DNA of 63,290 nucleotides from Photorhabdus noenieputensis (GCF_018448935.1 NZ_RCWC01000035.1:1-63290), one strand, 5' to 3'; positions 38,797 to 49,233 are shown, numbered from the stretch's first letter. The notes: generated from the sequence alone by a model not told the origin. A program made the numbers and translations.

Positions 38797-39174
38797 TTCC
38801 TCAATTCAGATTTTTTCAAGATAAAGTCTTATTATGTGAATCCAAGTATTCAATAAATTCTCCGTTTAATTTAACACATTGTATAAATAATTAATTACCA
38901 TTTGCATGATCCGAATGTAAAGTTCTTGCGAGCAAAACAGAGCAACCTCAAAACTACGAGAAACTTACAACAAACCAAAACAAAAAAGAAAGCCTGTAGC
39001 CACTTGTTAACTCATTAATGCGAAACACTACGCAAATTTAAGCGATTAAAATCACATATCAACAACTTTTCTTGTTAATGAAAGGTAAATGAAAGGTTTT
39101 GTTATTACTAATTAAATCAACCAGGGCCATTTGTAATGGTTATGTCTTACACCGGTATTGATGAGAGCAAGCAA
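38797..39174. other. Intergenic region upstream of tctC
   Basis: The interval contains the promoters of the lipoprotein gene and of tctCBA, and is AT-rich. I see no clear symmetric operator and no gene. Confidence 0.4.
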
Positions 39175-40155
39175 ATGAAAACTATAATGATCAAGATGTT
39201 AGCGGCAACCGCTTTACTATTTGGCACAAGCAGTGTTTTTGCTGCCAGCGCGCCTAACAGGACCGAATGTATTGCTCCTGCAAAACCAGGGGGAGGGTTT
39301 GACCTGACCTGCAAGCTGATCCAAATTTCATTACTGGATACGAAAGAGATCAGCAAGCCTATGCGTGTCACCTTTATGCCCGGTGGTGTTGGTGCTGTCG
39401 CCTACAATGCTATCGTCGCACAGCGACCTGCTGAAGCGGGAACCCTTGTTGCCTTTTCTGGCGGCTCTCTGCTCAATTTGTCTCAGGGGAAATTTGGCCG
39501 CTATAACGTTAATGATGTGCGCTGGCTGGCAAGTGTTGGTACTGATTATGGAATGATCGCTGTCCGTGCCGATTCACCTTACCGCACCCTGAACGATTTG
39601 ATGGACGCTTTCAAGGATAACCCTAACAGCATTGTATTTGGTGCTGGCGCGTCTATCGGTAGTCAGGACTGGATGAAAACCGCACTACTAGCAAAAGAGG
39701 TCGGTATTGATCCTCACAAGATGCGTTATGTCGCTTTTGAGGGGGGCGGCGAACCTGTTACCGCTCTGCTAGGTAATCATATTCAAGCGGTTTCCGGTGA
39801 TTTGAGTGAGATGGTGCCTTACCTGAATGGAGACAAAATCCGAGTTTTAGCTGTTTATGCAGATAAACGACTGGATGGTGATTTAGCCAATATTCCTACT
39901 GCCAAAGAGCAAGGTTATGACTTGGTATGGCCGATTATCCGCGGATTTTACATGGGCCCAAAAGTTTCTGATGAAGAGTACCAATGGTGGGTTGATACTT
40001 TTAATAAACTACAACAAACGGATGCTTTTAAAAAACAACGTGATATCCGTGGGTTGTTCGAATTCAACATGACCGGCAAAGAATTAGACAGCTATGTGAA
40101 AAAGCAGGTCGAACAATATCGTGAACAAGCCAGAGCTTTTGGTTTAGCCAAATAA
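39175..40155 (+). CDS. tctC: Tricarboxylate-binding periplasmic protein TctC
   Basis: A Bug/TctC-family periplasmic receptor that hands citrate-like tricarboxylates to the TctAB membrane unit, 326 residues. The start MKTIMIKMLAATALLFGTSSVFA is a signal peptide; the mature protein has the family KPGGGFDLTCKL loop and YNAIVAQRP. I chose the ATG at 39175 (GAGAG 8 bases upstream) over the ATG at 39136, which would add a non-signal extension. It is the first gene of the tctCBA operon. Confidence 0.92.
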   Translation: MKTIMIKMLAATALLFGTSSVFAASAPNRTECIAPAKPGGGFDLTCKLIQISLLDTKEISKPMRVTFMPGGVGAVAYNAIVAQRPAEAGTLVAFSGGSLLNLSQGKFGRYNVNDVRWLASVGTDYGMIAVRADSPYRTLNDLMDAFKDNPNSIVFGAGASIGSQDWMKTALLAKEVGIDPHKMRYVAFEGGGEPVTALLGNHIQAVSGDLSEMVPYLNGDKIRVLAVYADKRLDGDLANIPTAKEQGYDLVWPIIRGFYMGPKVSDEEYQWWVDTFNKLQQTDAFKKQRDIRGLFEFNMTGKELDSYVKKQVEQYREQARAFGLAK

Positions 40156-40168
40156 TAGAGTCATCATC

Positions 40169-40600
40169 ATGAGCGATCGTATCTTTGCTACTGTCTGGTT
40201 AGTGCTCTGCGCCATTGGGATGGTTATCGGTTGGGGTATTCAAAGTGAATACACTTATGAACCTCTGGGGCCCAGACCTTTCCCAATGATCATTCTGTCT
40301 CTGATGGCACTTTGTGCCTTATTACTACTTTTCAAAAAACCAGAACAGAGCAATTGGCCTAGCGCCCCTGTTATCCGCCGCTTAATGTTGTTGATTCTCT
40401 CTCTAGTTATTTATGGTTGGTCATTTGAGTGGCTTGGTTTTCCTCTGGCTACAGCGCTGCTGACATTCAGTATCGCACTGTTGTTTAACGCAACACTGCC
40501 TGCCGCAATCATTTCCGGGGTGTTCCTTGGCGTCACATTCTATTTCGCCTTTGACCGCTTACTTGACGTAACCCTGCCTCTCGGTAGCTGGCTAAACTAA
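40169..40600 (+). CDS. tctB: Tricarboxylate transporter small membrane subunit TctB
   Basis: A 143-residue protein with four hydrophobic segments, typical of the small subunit of tripartite tricarboxylate transporters. GPRPFPMIILSLMALCAL is a common family feature. It starts 13 bases after tctC and ends 10 bases before tctA, within one operon. Confidence 0.9.
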   Translation: MSDRIFATVWLVLCAIGMVIGWGIQSEYTYEPLGPRPFPMIILSLMALCALLLLFKKPEQSNWPSAPVIRRLMLLILSLVIYGWSFEWLGFPLATALLTFSIALLFNATLPAAIISGVFLGVTFYFAFDRLLDVTLPLGSWLN

Positions 40601-40610
40601 CGGAGAATTT

Positions 40611-42131
40611 ATGGAAACCTGGATGTATCTCAGTCAAGGTTTTGAAGTTGCGATGGTGCCGCAAAACCTGATTATTGCTTTAATTGGCTGCTTTGTCGGC
40701 ACGATTGTTGGGCTGTTGCCCGGGCTTGGGCCGATTAATGGTGTTGCGATTCTGCTGCCATTGGCTTTCGCTTTAAAACTGCCTGCTGAATCTGCCCTGA
40801 TCTTATTGGCAACCGTTTATATCGGTTGTGAATATGGTGGGCGTATATCATCGATTCTGCTGAATGTTCCTGGTGATGCCTCTGCCATTATGACCGCACT
40901 AGATGGTTATCCGATGGCCAAACAGGGCCGTGCAGGTGTGGCGCTGTCTATTTCCGCGGTGAGTTCTTTCTGTGGTTCTTTGCTGGCAATTTTAGGCATC
41001 ATTCTATTTGCACCATTACTGGCGCAGTGGTCACTGGCTTTCGGCCCTGCTGAATATTTTGCACTTATGGTTTTTGCTATTGCTTGTCTGGGTAGCATGA
41101 TGAGCCAGAATCCGCTGAAATCACTATTAGCAGCATTAATAGGATTGGGCCTGGCAACTGTCGGAGTAGACGCCAACACCGGGGTTTATCGTTTTACTTT
41201 CGATAGTGTTCATCTGTCAGACGGTATTCAATTTGTTGTTGTGGTAATAGGTCTGTTTTCTGTTAGCGAAATTTTACTGATGCTAGAGAACACCTCAACC
41301 GGCAAAACCATTATCCGCAAAACAGGCCGACTGCTGTTCAATCGCAAGGAAGCGGCTGAATGCGCCATACCAACGCTTAGATCATCCTTTATCGGTTTCT
41401 TTGTCGGTATTTTGCCTGGCGCAGGAGCGACAATTGCCAGCGCCATTACCTATATGACTGAGAAGAAACTCAGTGGGAATAGCGACTCATTTGGTAAAGG
41501 TGATATTCGCGGCGTAGCAGCACCAGAAGCAGCTAATAATGCTTCGGCCTGTGGCTCCTTTATTCCAATGCTAACATTAGGAGTGCCAGGTTCAGGTACC
41601 ACTGCCGTTATGATGGGAGCATTAACACTCTATAATATTACGCCTGGACCGGGAATGTTCACTGAACAGCCGGATATTGTTTGGGGGTTAATTGCAGCTT
41701 TACTGATTGCCAATATTATTCTGCTGATTATGAATATCCCAATGATTGGTCTGTTTACACGGATGCTCACTATTCCACTCTGGTTCCTTGTCCCAGCTAT
41801 TGCTACTATTTCAGCGGTTGGTGTATATGCCATACACAGTACGACGTTTGATCTTCTATTGATGGTAGGATTGGGCGTTTTCGGCTACATTCTGAGGAAG
41901 ATGAATTTCCCGATGTCGCCATTAATCCTCGGTTTTGTATTGGGAGAAATGCTGGAGCAAAATTTACGTCGCGCACTTTCTATTAGTAATGGAGAATTTA
42001 GCATTCTATGGAGCAGCGCAATTACTCAGAGTTTACTGATACTGGCCGTTCTGGTTTTGGTTATTCCACCAATATTGCGAATTATTCGTAAACGCCGTAT
42101 TCAGCAAATGGCGACTGAAAACAAAGTATAA
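40611..42131 (+). CDS. tctA: Tricarboxylate transporter large membrane subunit TctA
   Basis: A 506-residue permease with about 12 transmembrane segments, which moves the substrate using the ion gradient. It contains the family motifs [18 protein letters not shown] near the N-terminus and [17 protein letters not shown] in the middle. CGGAG-type site before the ATG. Its end is followed 40 bases later by an ERIC repeat. Confidence 0.94.
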   Translation: METWMYLSQGFEVAMVPQNLIIALIGCFVGTIVGLLPGLGPINGVAILLPLAFALKLPAESALILLATVYIGCEYGGRISSILLNVPGDASAIMTALDGYPMAKQGRAGVALSISAVSSFCGSLLAILGIILFAPLLAQWSLAFGPAEYFALMVFAIACLGSMMSQNPLKSLLAALIGLGLATVGVDANTGVYRFTFDSVHLSDGIQFVVVVIGLFSVSEILLMLENTSTGKTIIRKTGRLLFNRKEAAECAIPTLRSSFIGFFVGILPGAGATIASAITYMTEKKLSGNSDSFGKGDIRGVAAPEAANNASACGSFIPMLTLGVPGSGTTAVMMGALTLYNITPGPGMFTEQPDIVWGLIAALLIANIILLIMNIPMIGLFTRMLTIPLWFLVPAIATISAVGVYAIHSTTFDLLLMVGLGVFGYILRKMNFPMSPLILGFVLGEMLEQNLRRALSISNGEFSILWSSAITQSLLILAVLVLVIPPILRIIRKRRIQQMATENKV

Positions 42132-42171
42132 CAAGGAAAAGCCCATAGTATTATAAAATCACAATTATCAT

Positions 42172-42305
42172 ATACCCTATGGATTTCAAGATGGATCGCG
42201 ACGGCAAGGGAGTAAATCCCCGGAAGCATAGATAACTATGTGACCGGGGTGACCGGGGTGACCGAGTGCAGCCAACAAAGAGGCAACTTGAAAGATGACG
42301 GGTAT
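42172..42305 (+). repeat. ERIC element with expanded core
   Basis: A 134-base ERIC with ends ATACCC and GGGTAT and the flanking ERIC sequences GCAGCCAACAAAG and GAGGCAACTTGAAAG. The core contains three 9-base units of GTGACCGGG type where the copy at 10.8 kb has two. It lies in the same orientation as the next copy, 298 bases away. Confidence 0.9.
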
Positions 42306-42603
42306 AAAAATATTATGGGCTTTCTTACCGAAATAAGAATATATTTTCATATTCACATTATATTTCACACAAAAATCAAAATTCGGCAAAATAGGTTCGA
42401 ATTTATTTTTATAAACGATAATACAATACGCCAAGTTGACTGCAACATTCATAGTAAGAATCATCCTTTGGTGGAATACTATCTTTGCCAAATCGATGAT
42501 TCAAAACTCCATCCCAACGACTGTTAAATGGCTATTAAATGATATTAATAATGGCCTTTCCTGTTAATACGAACAGCACGTAAAAATGGGACCATACACA
42601 TAT
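42306..42603. other. Spacer between two direct ERIC copies
   Basis: About 300 AT-rich bases bounded by two same-orientation ERICs. The minus strand has a short open frame near 42430-42555, but no start or recognisable product. Nothing else is seen. Confidence 0.35.
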
Positions 42604-42737
42604 ATACCCTATGGATTCCAAGATGCATCGCGACGGCAAAGGAGTGAATCCCCGGGAGCATAGATAACTATGTGACCGAGGTGACCGGGGTGAGCGAGTG
42701 CAGCCAACAAAGAGGCAACTTGAAAGATGACGGGTAT
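42604..42737 (+). repeat. ERIC element with expanded core
   Basis: A second 134-base ERIC, same orientation as the one at 42172, with the same three-unit core (GTGACCGAG, GTGACCGGG, GTGAGCGAG). The shared extra unit suggests that one copy arose from the other or that they were duplicated together. Confidence 0.9.
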
Positions 42738-42740
42738 AAA

Positions 42741-42766
42741 AGGTGATCCGCTGTACGCGGTCACCT
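42741..42766 (-). terminator. Terminator after fabB
   Basis: The stem AGGTGA-CCGC (one bulged base) with GCGG-TCACCT is followed on the minus strand by TTTTA, 56 bases beyond the fabB stop. This is the likely end of the fabB transcript. Confidence 0.6.
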
Positions 42767-42821
42767 AAGATGCATAAAATAATGACCATTTTTGGTCCGA
42801 AGTAATCTGTGATGGAGGGAA

Positions 42822-44036
42822 TCAACCTGAATATTTACTCATCACCAAAGAAGCATTAGTGCCACCGAAGCCAAAACTATTGGACATCACCGTATTCAAC
42901 TTTTGCTCAGTAGGTTTAGTGATGATATTCATGCCTGCCGCTTTATCATCGAGATCTTCAATGTTAATACTTGGTGCAATAAAGCCATGCTCTAACATCA
43001 GTAGGCTATAAATCGCTTCGTGTACACCAGCCGCGCCCAATGAATGGCCAGTCATCGCTTTTGTTGCAGAAATTGCCGGTGTTGTATCACCAAAGACTTC
43101 CCTGATCGCTTCCAACTCTTTCAAATCACCCGCAGGAGTAGAGGTACCGTGCGTATTCACATAATCAATGGAACCTTTCACACCTTGCAGTGCCATATTC
43201 ATACAACGAACCGCACCCTCACCAGATGGAACAACCATATCTGCGCCATCCGATGTTGCTCCATAACCAACAATTTCAGCGTATATGTGTGCGCCGCGTG
43301 CCAGTGCATGCTCTAATTCTTCCACAACAACAACACCGCCGCCGCCAGCAATAACAAAACCATCACGGTTCTTATCGTAAGTACGGGATGCTTTTTCTGG
43401 CATTTCGTTATATTTCGTTGAAAGTGCACCCATTGCATCAAATTCACAGCTCATTTCCCAACACAGCTCTTCGCCGCCACCAGCAAAAACAATATCCTGT
43501 TTTCCTAACTGAATAAGTTCAGCCGCATGACCAATGCAATGGGCAGAAGTAGAACATGCAGAACTGATAGAGTAGTTTACTCCTTTGATTTTAAAGGGAG
43601 TTGCAAGGCAAGCTGACACACCGGAAGCCATTGCACGGGTTACCATATAAGGCCCTACACCCCGTAAACCACGAGTACGCATCCCATCAGCACCCGCAAC
43701 TTGGTTATACGGGGAACCACCTCCAGACCCCACTACCAGCCCGCTACGAATATTGGAAACCTGATCATCAGTCAGACCCGAATCTTTAATTGCCTCATCC
43801 ATCGCCAGATAAGCATAAACAGAGGCATCGCTCATGAAACGCTGAATTTTTCGGTCTATTAACCCAGAGGTATCCAGCTTTACATTACCCCAGACATGGC
43901 TTCTCATTCCTATATCTTTGAATTTTTCAGAAAAAGTTATCCCGGAGCGGCCTTCTTTCAGAGATGCCAGTACTTCTTTCTGATTATTACCAATGCTGGA
44001 AACAATACCCAAGCCAGTGATCACTACGCGCTTCAT
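42822..44036 (-). CDS. fabB: 3-oxoacyl-ACP synthase I FabB
   Basis: An elongating condensing enzyme needed for unsaturated fatty acid synthesis, 404 residues. The catalytic triad is visible: cysteine in [10 protein letters not shown], histidine in [11 protein letters not shown] and histidine in TGHSLGAAG. The ATG at 44036 follows GAGG by 6 bases; the open frame runs five codons further upstream. Upstream lies an FabR-type palindrome and a FadR-like site. In E. coli mnmC is its neighbour; here three accessory genes intervene. Confidence 0.97.
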   Translation of the reverse strand: MKRVVITGLGIVSSIGNNQKEVLASLKEGRSGITFSEKFKDIGMRSHVWGNVKLDTSGLIDRKIQRFMSDASVYAYLAMDEAIKDSGLTDDQVSNIRSGLVVGSGGGSPYNQVAGADGMRTRGLRGVGPYMVTRAMASGVSACLATPFKIKGVNYSISSACSTSAHCIGHAAELIQLGKQDIVFAGGGEELCWEMSCEFDAMGALSTKYNEMPEKASRTYDKNRDGFVIAGGGGVVVVEELEHALARGAHIYAEIVGYGATSDGADMVVPSGEGAVRCMNMALQGVKGSIDYVNTHGTSTPAGDLKELEAIREVFGDTTPAISATKAMTGHSLGAAGVHEAIYSLLMLEHGFIAPSINIEDLDDKAAGMNIITKPTEQKLNTVMSNSFGFGGTNASLVMSKYSG

Positions 44037-44096
44037 TAAATACCTCATCAAATGTGTTTATCTGCCGGATTTTTATCTATAGCTATGTAGCACTTT

Positions 44097-44131
44097 AGCG
44101 TACACTTGTACGCTGAACAAGTCCGATCAGG
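44097..44131 (-). promoter_or_regulatory. FabR operator and FadR-like site upstream of fabB
   Basis: AGCGTACACTTGTACGCT (44097-44114) is a nearly perfect palindrome that fits the FabR operator of the E. coli fabA and fabB promoters. Adjacent, CAAGTCCGATCA (44118-44129) agrees at seven of ten positions with the FadR core TGGTC-N-GACCA when read on the minus strand. Together they predict repression by FabR and activation by FadR. Confidence 0.65.
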
Positions 44132-44712
44132 ATAAAATTATGAAGAAAGTTTCATCTCTCTAAAAATTACAATATATTTTCACGTCAAAATAACTGTTAA
44201 CTTTCATAGAATACAGTAAAAAACATTCGAATTTTAATAGATAAAAATAAATTTCAGATAAGAATTATTTTGGTAAACAATAAGATCATAAAATACGTGT
44301 AATTCCCATCAAAAATTTAACCTAAGGATAATAATATCAATGCAATACATATTAACTTATCAAACATTCGAATAATGATTAGTAGGCTTATATTTATATA
44401 GAGGTTGCTATACTTGCTATTTTTATTAAGTTTCCTGCTAGTTAGAAACAAATTTAATAACTGAGAATAATAAGGATAAATAAAATTTCCATGAAATGAA
44501 TCAATCCCTATGTTATATTACTGACTGCATTAGGTAAAATACTTAAACTTACAGCAACAAATGTTTTAGAACAGAAAATTTTCCGACTTTATCAACCGAT
44601 AAAGCCATTATTCACACAAAAAGTGATGGCAATTATGCTATGTCATATGCAAATGGTCGGTTCATTGTAAGACCTAAATAACTTTACCCAATAATCCTAA
44701 TGGGGGTTAATA
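44132..44712. other. AT-rich interval with a short coding-like remnant
   Basis: There is no intact gene. At 44547-44681 the plus strand has a start-less open frame of 44 codons ending in TAA, with a coding-like sequence (includes IIHTKSDGNYAMSYANGRF). It may be the end of a decayed gene. Confidence 0.35.
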
Positions 44713-45045
44713 ATGAGAGGACTTGGTTATCTTCTACTGAGCGTTGGTATCATATGGATCTTAGTGGCTTTTAATATGGACACAAACATTACATCACAAT
44801 ATGGCAACAAATTTAACAATATAGAACCAATTTCTTCACAACAAAATCATATCCTAATCGGTGCATTCATCACGCTTTATGGACTAATTATGATTATATC
44901 CAGTAAGAATCAGCGATTATTAGAGTCTATATACAGAAGTAATACTAAGGAGATTACTGGGCTCAATTCAGAGGAAATATTTATACCTATGCAAAATTCA
45001 AATTACTTAAAACGGGCTAATAAGAAGCAGCCAAGCGTAAAGTGA
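44713..45045 (+). CDS. Small two-span membrane protein, hypothetical
   Basis: A 110-residue protein with two hydrophobic segments (about residues 3-20 and 48-65), a polar loop between them and a basic C-terminal tail. GGGGGTT lies 9 bases upstream of the ATG. No family recognised. It sits between fabB and the Lrp/LysE pair in an accessory insertion. Confidence 0.55.
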   Translation: MRGLGYLLLSVGIIWILVAFNMDTNITSQYGNKFNNIEPISSQQNHILIGAFITLYGLIMIISSKNQRLLESIYRSNTKEITGLNSEEIFIPMQNSNYLKRANKKQPSVK

Positions 45046-45357
45046 TATCAATGATTGATACGATTTCCTCACATTTAAAAGAGAGGCAATCAAAAGAATT
45101 TAAAAAATTATGTAAATTCCATATTCATTTATAAATAAAAACCCCGCTTTACTGGCGGGGAATTATCTCCTTGAGCATGCCACTTTTATTACGAGGAGAG
45201 CTTACTCATAATAAAGTAGAGTGTATAAAACTATTTATTATTTAATAGTGAACATATCTCCAGAGAGAAACGTTCCATATCAAAGCAAATGTCTCCTCAG
45301 TAATTCCCTTTGCCAAACAATATGTTATTCAGGTACACATAGGGAAAGATTGGTAAC
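45046..45357. other. Convergent intergenic interval
   Basis: The interval holds the terminator at 45142-45160 and otherwise nothing I can support. Confidence 0.4.
45142..45160 (-). terminator. Terminator for the Lrp-family gene
   Basis: CCCCGC and GCGGGG with a seven-base loop, followed on the minus strand by TTTTTATTTAT. This is a good intrinsic terminator, about 200 bases past the regulator's stop. Confidence 0.65.
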
Positions 45358-45822
45358 TCATATTGGCAACATATGAGTAAGTTTCGCCGTTTCCATCGGT
45401 ACCTCCGTCTTAACGCTTTGAATACTCTCGATCCGAGTTAGATGTTCGGCATGGAAACGACGATAAGAATGGAGATCCTCAGTAACGATTCTCAGAAGCG
45501 CGTCACATTCTCCTGCCATTAAGTGACATTCCACAACTTCAGGCATTTCTTGGATAGCATCAGTGAAACGCTGAATCGTCTCTGCATCCTGAGCCTTGAG
45601 CCAAATTCGGGCAAACAATGAAAGACTAGCGCCGATCTTCGAGCCATCAAGAACGGCAACATAACGCTTAATGACCCCTGCTTCTTCCAATAACCGTACA
45701 CGCCGCAAGCAAGGCGATGGCGATAAACCAACCTCTTTAGCTAATTCGACATTCTGGAGTCGGCCGTTACGTTGTAAGGCCCGAAGAATACGTTTATCAA
45801 TATTATCTAATTTCATTGGCAT
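45358..45822 (-). CDS. Lrp/AsnC family transcriptional regulator
   Basis: A 154-residue regulator. The N-terminal helix-turn-helix (about 5-60, DNIDKRILRALQRNGRLQNV then LSPSPCLRRVRLLEEAGVI) is followed by the ligand-binding RAM domain (about 70-145). Lrp-type proteins respond to amino acids. The divergent neighbour, 177 bases away, is a LysE-type exporter, the likely target. It is not Lrp itself, judging by divergence. Confidence 0.88.
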   Translation of the reverse strand: MPMKLDNIDKRILRALQRNGRLQNVELAKEVGLSPSPCLRRVRLLEEAGVIKRYVAVLDGSKIGASLSLFARIWLKAQDAETIQRFTDAIQEMPEVVECHLMAGECDALLRIVTEDLHSYRRFHAEHLTRIESIQSVKTEVPMETAKLTHMLPI

Positions 45823-45999
45823 TCGATTCCATTAAAACTAAAAATCAATTATACAGATTTCAATATTAATATAAAAAATGAAAAAATAGACACAAAATAC
45901 CATAAAAATTAGCTTAAAATACCAAAAATTATATTTTTATAGATTGATTATAGCGTCTAGCCTGCCAGCTTACTCTTAAATATTTATGGAGGAAAAATC

Positions 46000-46611
46000 A
46001 TGCAGTTAGAGAACTTTTTAATTTTCGCTGCAACTGTACTGCCATTAATCTGTACTCCTGGACCCGATATCATGTTTGTGGCATCTCAAGGTCTGTCAGC
46101 AGGAAAAAGTGCAGCCCTACGCGCCAATGCAGGGGTTATCTCTGGTTATTGTCTGCATGGCATTCTTGGTGCTCTGGGTGTTACAGCTATCGTGGCAACC
46201 TCACCAATTCTGTTCGAGGTGATGCGTTGGGTTGGCGTTGTCTACTTAGCCTATTTAGCGGTTCAGATGTTTCGTTCAGCCATGCGTCCTGGCAAAATTA
46301 TTTTCTCGCCCTCATCAGCCAAGACCTCTCTGACCAAAGGTTTCCTAACCAGCTTTCTAAACCCCAAGGGGTTGCTAGTCTACTTTGCTATTCTGCCAAA
46401 CTTCATCACTGCGGACAGCAACTATACGCTCCAATCCATTATTCTCTCAGCAATTTTCATCACGACCTGTGCTCTCATTTACGGATTAATCGGTGTCATC
46501 ATAGCTAGCATGGGGCAAAAAGGTTCATTCAGCGATCGTCGCCGTCGCTGGGTTGAAGGAATTGCCGCAGGGCTTTTGTGTTTAGCCGCAGGACACTTGG
46601 CAAAGAGCTGA
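46000..46611 (+). CDS. LysE family amino acid exporter
   Basis: A 203-residue membrane protein with about six transmembrane segments and the family start FAATVLPLICTPGPDIMFVASQGLSAG. FLTSFLNPKGLLVYFAILPNF is also typical. It exports amino acids or similar compounds; which one is not evident. GGAGG precedes the ATG. It is divergent from the Lrp-family gene, which presumably switches it on when its substrate is in excess. Confidence 0.88.
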   Translation: MQLENFLIFAATVLPLICTPGPDIMFVASQGLSAGKSAALRANAGVISGYCLHGILGALGVTAIVATSPILFEVMRWVGVVYLAYLAVQMFRSAMRPGKIIFSPSSAKTSLTKGFLTSFLNPKGLLVYFAILPNFITADSNYTLQSIILSAIFITTCALIYGLIGVIIASMGQKGSFSDRRRRWVEGIAAGLLCLAAGHLAKS

Positions 46612-46779
46612 ACAGAATAATTGTTGATATAACGACCAATAATGTCCAGCACCTGTCCAAATACAGGTGCTGTCTGCTGTTCAAATCAGCACTTTTCCAC
46701 CCTTTTCTTCTGTCAAGTGGTACATCAACCCCGATCTCGCTAAAATCGCATTATTATCAGTAACATTGCAGGCATTACC

Positions 46780-48822
46780 GTGAAAAATTCTGCTATCTGT
46801 ACCGCTACCCTAAGTTGGAATGATCAAGGTACCCCGGTTTCAACACAATTTGATGACGTTTACTTCTCAAATCAGGATGGGCTGGAAGAAACCCGTTATG
46901 TATTTCTTAATGGTAACCACTTCCCCCAACGATTCAGCACTCATTCCCGTTCTAACTGTGTCATCGCGGAAACCGGCTTCGGAACAGGATTAAATTTTCT
47001 GACGCTCTGGCAATCATTTGATCTATTTCGACAGCAAAATCCTGATGCACCGTTGAAACGCCTACATTTCATAAGTTTTGAGAAATATCCACTGAAAACC
47101 AATGATTTAAAAGCCGCTCATCAACGCTGGCCTGAGCTTGAAATTTTTTCACAGCAACTTTGTCAGCAATGGCCTCAACCACTAGCTGGTTGCCACCGAT
47201 TGATTATGGCAAATGGCACTGTCACATTGGATTTATGGTTTGGTGACGTCAATGATCTGTTACCAACAATGGATTCCAGTCTTCACGGCAAAATAGATGC
47301 TTGGTTTTTAGACGGTTTTGCTCCTGCCAAAAACCCGCAAATGTGGAGTGAACGGTTGTTTGCCGCAATGGCACAATTTGCCCATCCAGAAAGCACCTTT
47401 GCAACCTTTACTTCTGCTGGTATCGTCCGTCGCGGTTTACAACAATCTGGTTTTAATGTCAGTAAAATCAAAGGATTCGGGCGAAAAAGAGAAATGCTGA
47501 CTGGGGTTCTGGCAACTCAGAAACATCAACCATTACCAGCACCTTGGTTTGCCCGGCCGCCAGCAAGCCACACCGATGATATCGCGATTATCGGCGGAGG
47601 GATTGCCAGTATTCTTACCGCACTTGCGCTATTGCGTCGTGGAGCACAGGTGACGCTTTACTGTCAGGATGCAGCCCCGGCACAAGGTGCGTCTGGTAAT
47701 CGCCAGGGAGCACTTTATCCGCTACTGAACGGTAGTAATAACGGACTCGAAAAATTCTTTACCTCTGCATTCACCTTTGCCCGCCGCCAATATGAACAGT
47801 TATTAGCGCAGGGAATTGATTTCGACCATCAATGGTGTGGTGTCAGCCAGCTTGCTTATGATGAAAAAAGTAGCAAGAAAATTGAGAAAATGCTGGCAAC
47901 AGAATGGCCGAATGAACTCGCCATCGGTATGAATTGTCATCAGTTGAGTGAAAAATGTGGGCTGGATATTCATCACCACGGCATTCACTATCCACAGGGC
48001 GGATGGCTATGTCCGGCTGAATTCACTAAAGCAGTAACAGAATTGGCACAACAACAAGGAATGCTCTGTTGCTTCAATCATCAAGTTACCGCGCTTAACC
48101 ACAACCAACATGGCTGGCAACTGCACATCATGCATCAAGGACAATCGTTAAATGCACAGCACAAAACGGTGATAATTGCCAACGGTCATCATCTACCCCA
48201 GTTTGAACAAACTGAGAAACTGCCGGTAACTGCTGTGCGTGGTCAAGTCAGTCACATCCCAACCACAACTGATCTGAACCAATTGCAAAATGTACTTTGC
48301 TACGATGGTTATATGACACCAGCTAATCCAGCCAATCAACACCACTGTATCGGTGCCAGTTATCAGCGCCATCGGCTTGATAATGAATATTCTGAAACAG
48401 AACAACAGGAAAACCGTGATCGATTACTGAAATGTTTATCTAATGCCGAATGGACAAATCAGGTTGATGTTTCTGCTAAACAATCCCGCCAAGGTATTCG
48501 CTGCGTTATTCGTGACCATATGCCAATGGTGGGAAATGTGCCTGATCTCAATAAAATAATGGCAGATTATCAAGATTTGCCAGAAAAAATCCGCACAGGG
48601 AGCACCATCACTGATGCACCCTGTTATTCCAATCTGTTTGTTATCGGTGCATTAGGTTCCCGTGGATTATGCTCAGCGCCACTCAGTGCAGAAATTCTTG
48701 CAGGACAGATCTTTGATGAGCCATTACCGCTGGATAATGAAACACTGGCGGCCCTTCACCCAAACCGTTTTTGGATCAGAAAACTACTGAAAGGCCGTAA
48801 AGTGAAAACTGAAAGACCATAA
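46780..48822 (+). CDS. mnmC: tRNA modification enzyme MnmC (bifunctional)
   Basis: Completes 5-methylaminomethyl-2-thiouridine in tRNA wobble positions. The 680-residue protein has an N-terminal SAM-dependent methyltransferase (about 1-245, [15 protein letters not shown]) and a C-terminal FAD-dependent oxidoreductase ([21 protein letters not shown] at about 265). It starts with GTG at 46780. A nested hairpin lies 15 bases beyond the stop (stem TAAGCA/TGCTTA). Confidence 0.95.
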   Translation: MKNSAICTATLSWNDQGTPVSTQFDDVYFSNQDGLEETRYVFLNGNHFPQRFSTHSRSNCVIAETGFGTGLNFLTLWQSFDLFRQQNPDAPLKRLHFISFEKYPLKTNDLKAAHQRWPELEIFSQQLCQQWPQPLAGCHRLIMANGTVTLDLWFGDVNDLLPTMDSSLHGKIDAWFLDGFAPAKNPQMWSERLFAAMAQFAHPESTFATFTSAGIVRRGLQQSGFNVSKIKGFGRKREMLTGVLATQKHQPLPAPWFARPPASHTDDIAIIGGGIASILTALALLRRGAQVTLYCQDAAPAQGASGNRQGALYPLLNGSNNGLEKFFTSAFTFARRQYEQLLAQGIDFDHQWCGVSQLAYDEKSSKKIEKMLATEWPNELAIGMNCHQLSEKCGLDIHHHGIHYPQGGWLCPAEFTKAVTELAQQQGMLCCFNHQVTALNHNQHGWQLHIMHQGQSLNAQHKTVIIANGHHLPQFEQTEKLPVTAVRGQVSHIPTTTDLNQLQNVLCYDGYMTPANPANQHHCIGASYQRHRLDNEYSETEQQENRDRLLKCLSNAEWTNQVDVSAKQSRQGIRCVIRDHMPMVGNVPDLNKIMADYQDLPEKIRTGSTITDAPCYSNLFVIGALGSRGLCSAPLSAEILAGQIFDEPLPLDNETLAALHPNRFWIRKLLKGRKVKTERP

Positions 48823-48933
48823 GGAACTGCGCTGCCTAAGCAGTGAAATGCTTATGTAACTTTTGGAAGGCAGCTTAATACTATTGCAGATATCACATCA
48901 CATAATTAAAGTCTGACAAGTGGAGGAGACAAA

Positions 48934-49233
48934 ATGGCTGTTCAAACATCAATGCTGCATGTTCGTGTAGACGACAAACTCAAGACTGATGCGACAAAAA
49001 CGCTCGCTAATTTAGGTCTAACCATATCGGATGCTGTACGCATCCTGCTAACCCGTGTCGCCAGAGATGGTGCATTACCCGCTGGTTTCACCGCTGATAC
49101 GGAAACTTACGACGCTTGGTTTTTCGCTAAAGTGCAAGAAGCGCTCGACGATACGCGCCAACCGGTCCCACATCAGCAAGTCATGGACGAAGCGCAAGAA
49201 TTAATTGAACGGAAACTTCGTGCTTGCTCTTAA
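48934..49233 (+). CDS. RelB/DinJ-family antitoxin, apparently without toxin
   Basis: A 99-residue protein with the RelB/DinJ start TSMLHVRVDDKLKTDATKTL and LTISDAVRILLTRV, the ribbon-helix-helix part that binds DNA. The C-terminal half normally neutralises a RelE/YafQ-type toxin. GGAGGAG precedes the ATG. No toxin gene follows: the next 120 bases hold only a short open stretch (LKWWKKE then stop) overlapping the antitoxin end, then a terminator-like hairpin. It is probably an orphan or a relic of a pair. Confidence 0.8.
   Translation: MAVQTSMLHVRVDDKLKTDATKTLANLGLTISDAVRILLTRVARDGALPAGFTADTETYDAWFFAKVQEALDDTRQPVPHQQVMDEAQELIERKLRACS

Noticed and set aside
42430-42555. Coding-like minus-strand frame between the two ERICs
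   Set aside because: About 40 codons without a start, and no recognised similarity. It was not strong enough to call a gene remnant.
44097-44114. Palindrome as a transcription terminator
   Set aside because: It lies upstream of fabB in its promoter region and matches an FabR operator. There is no T tract.
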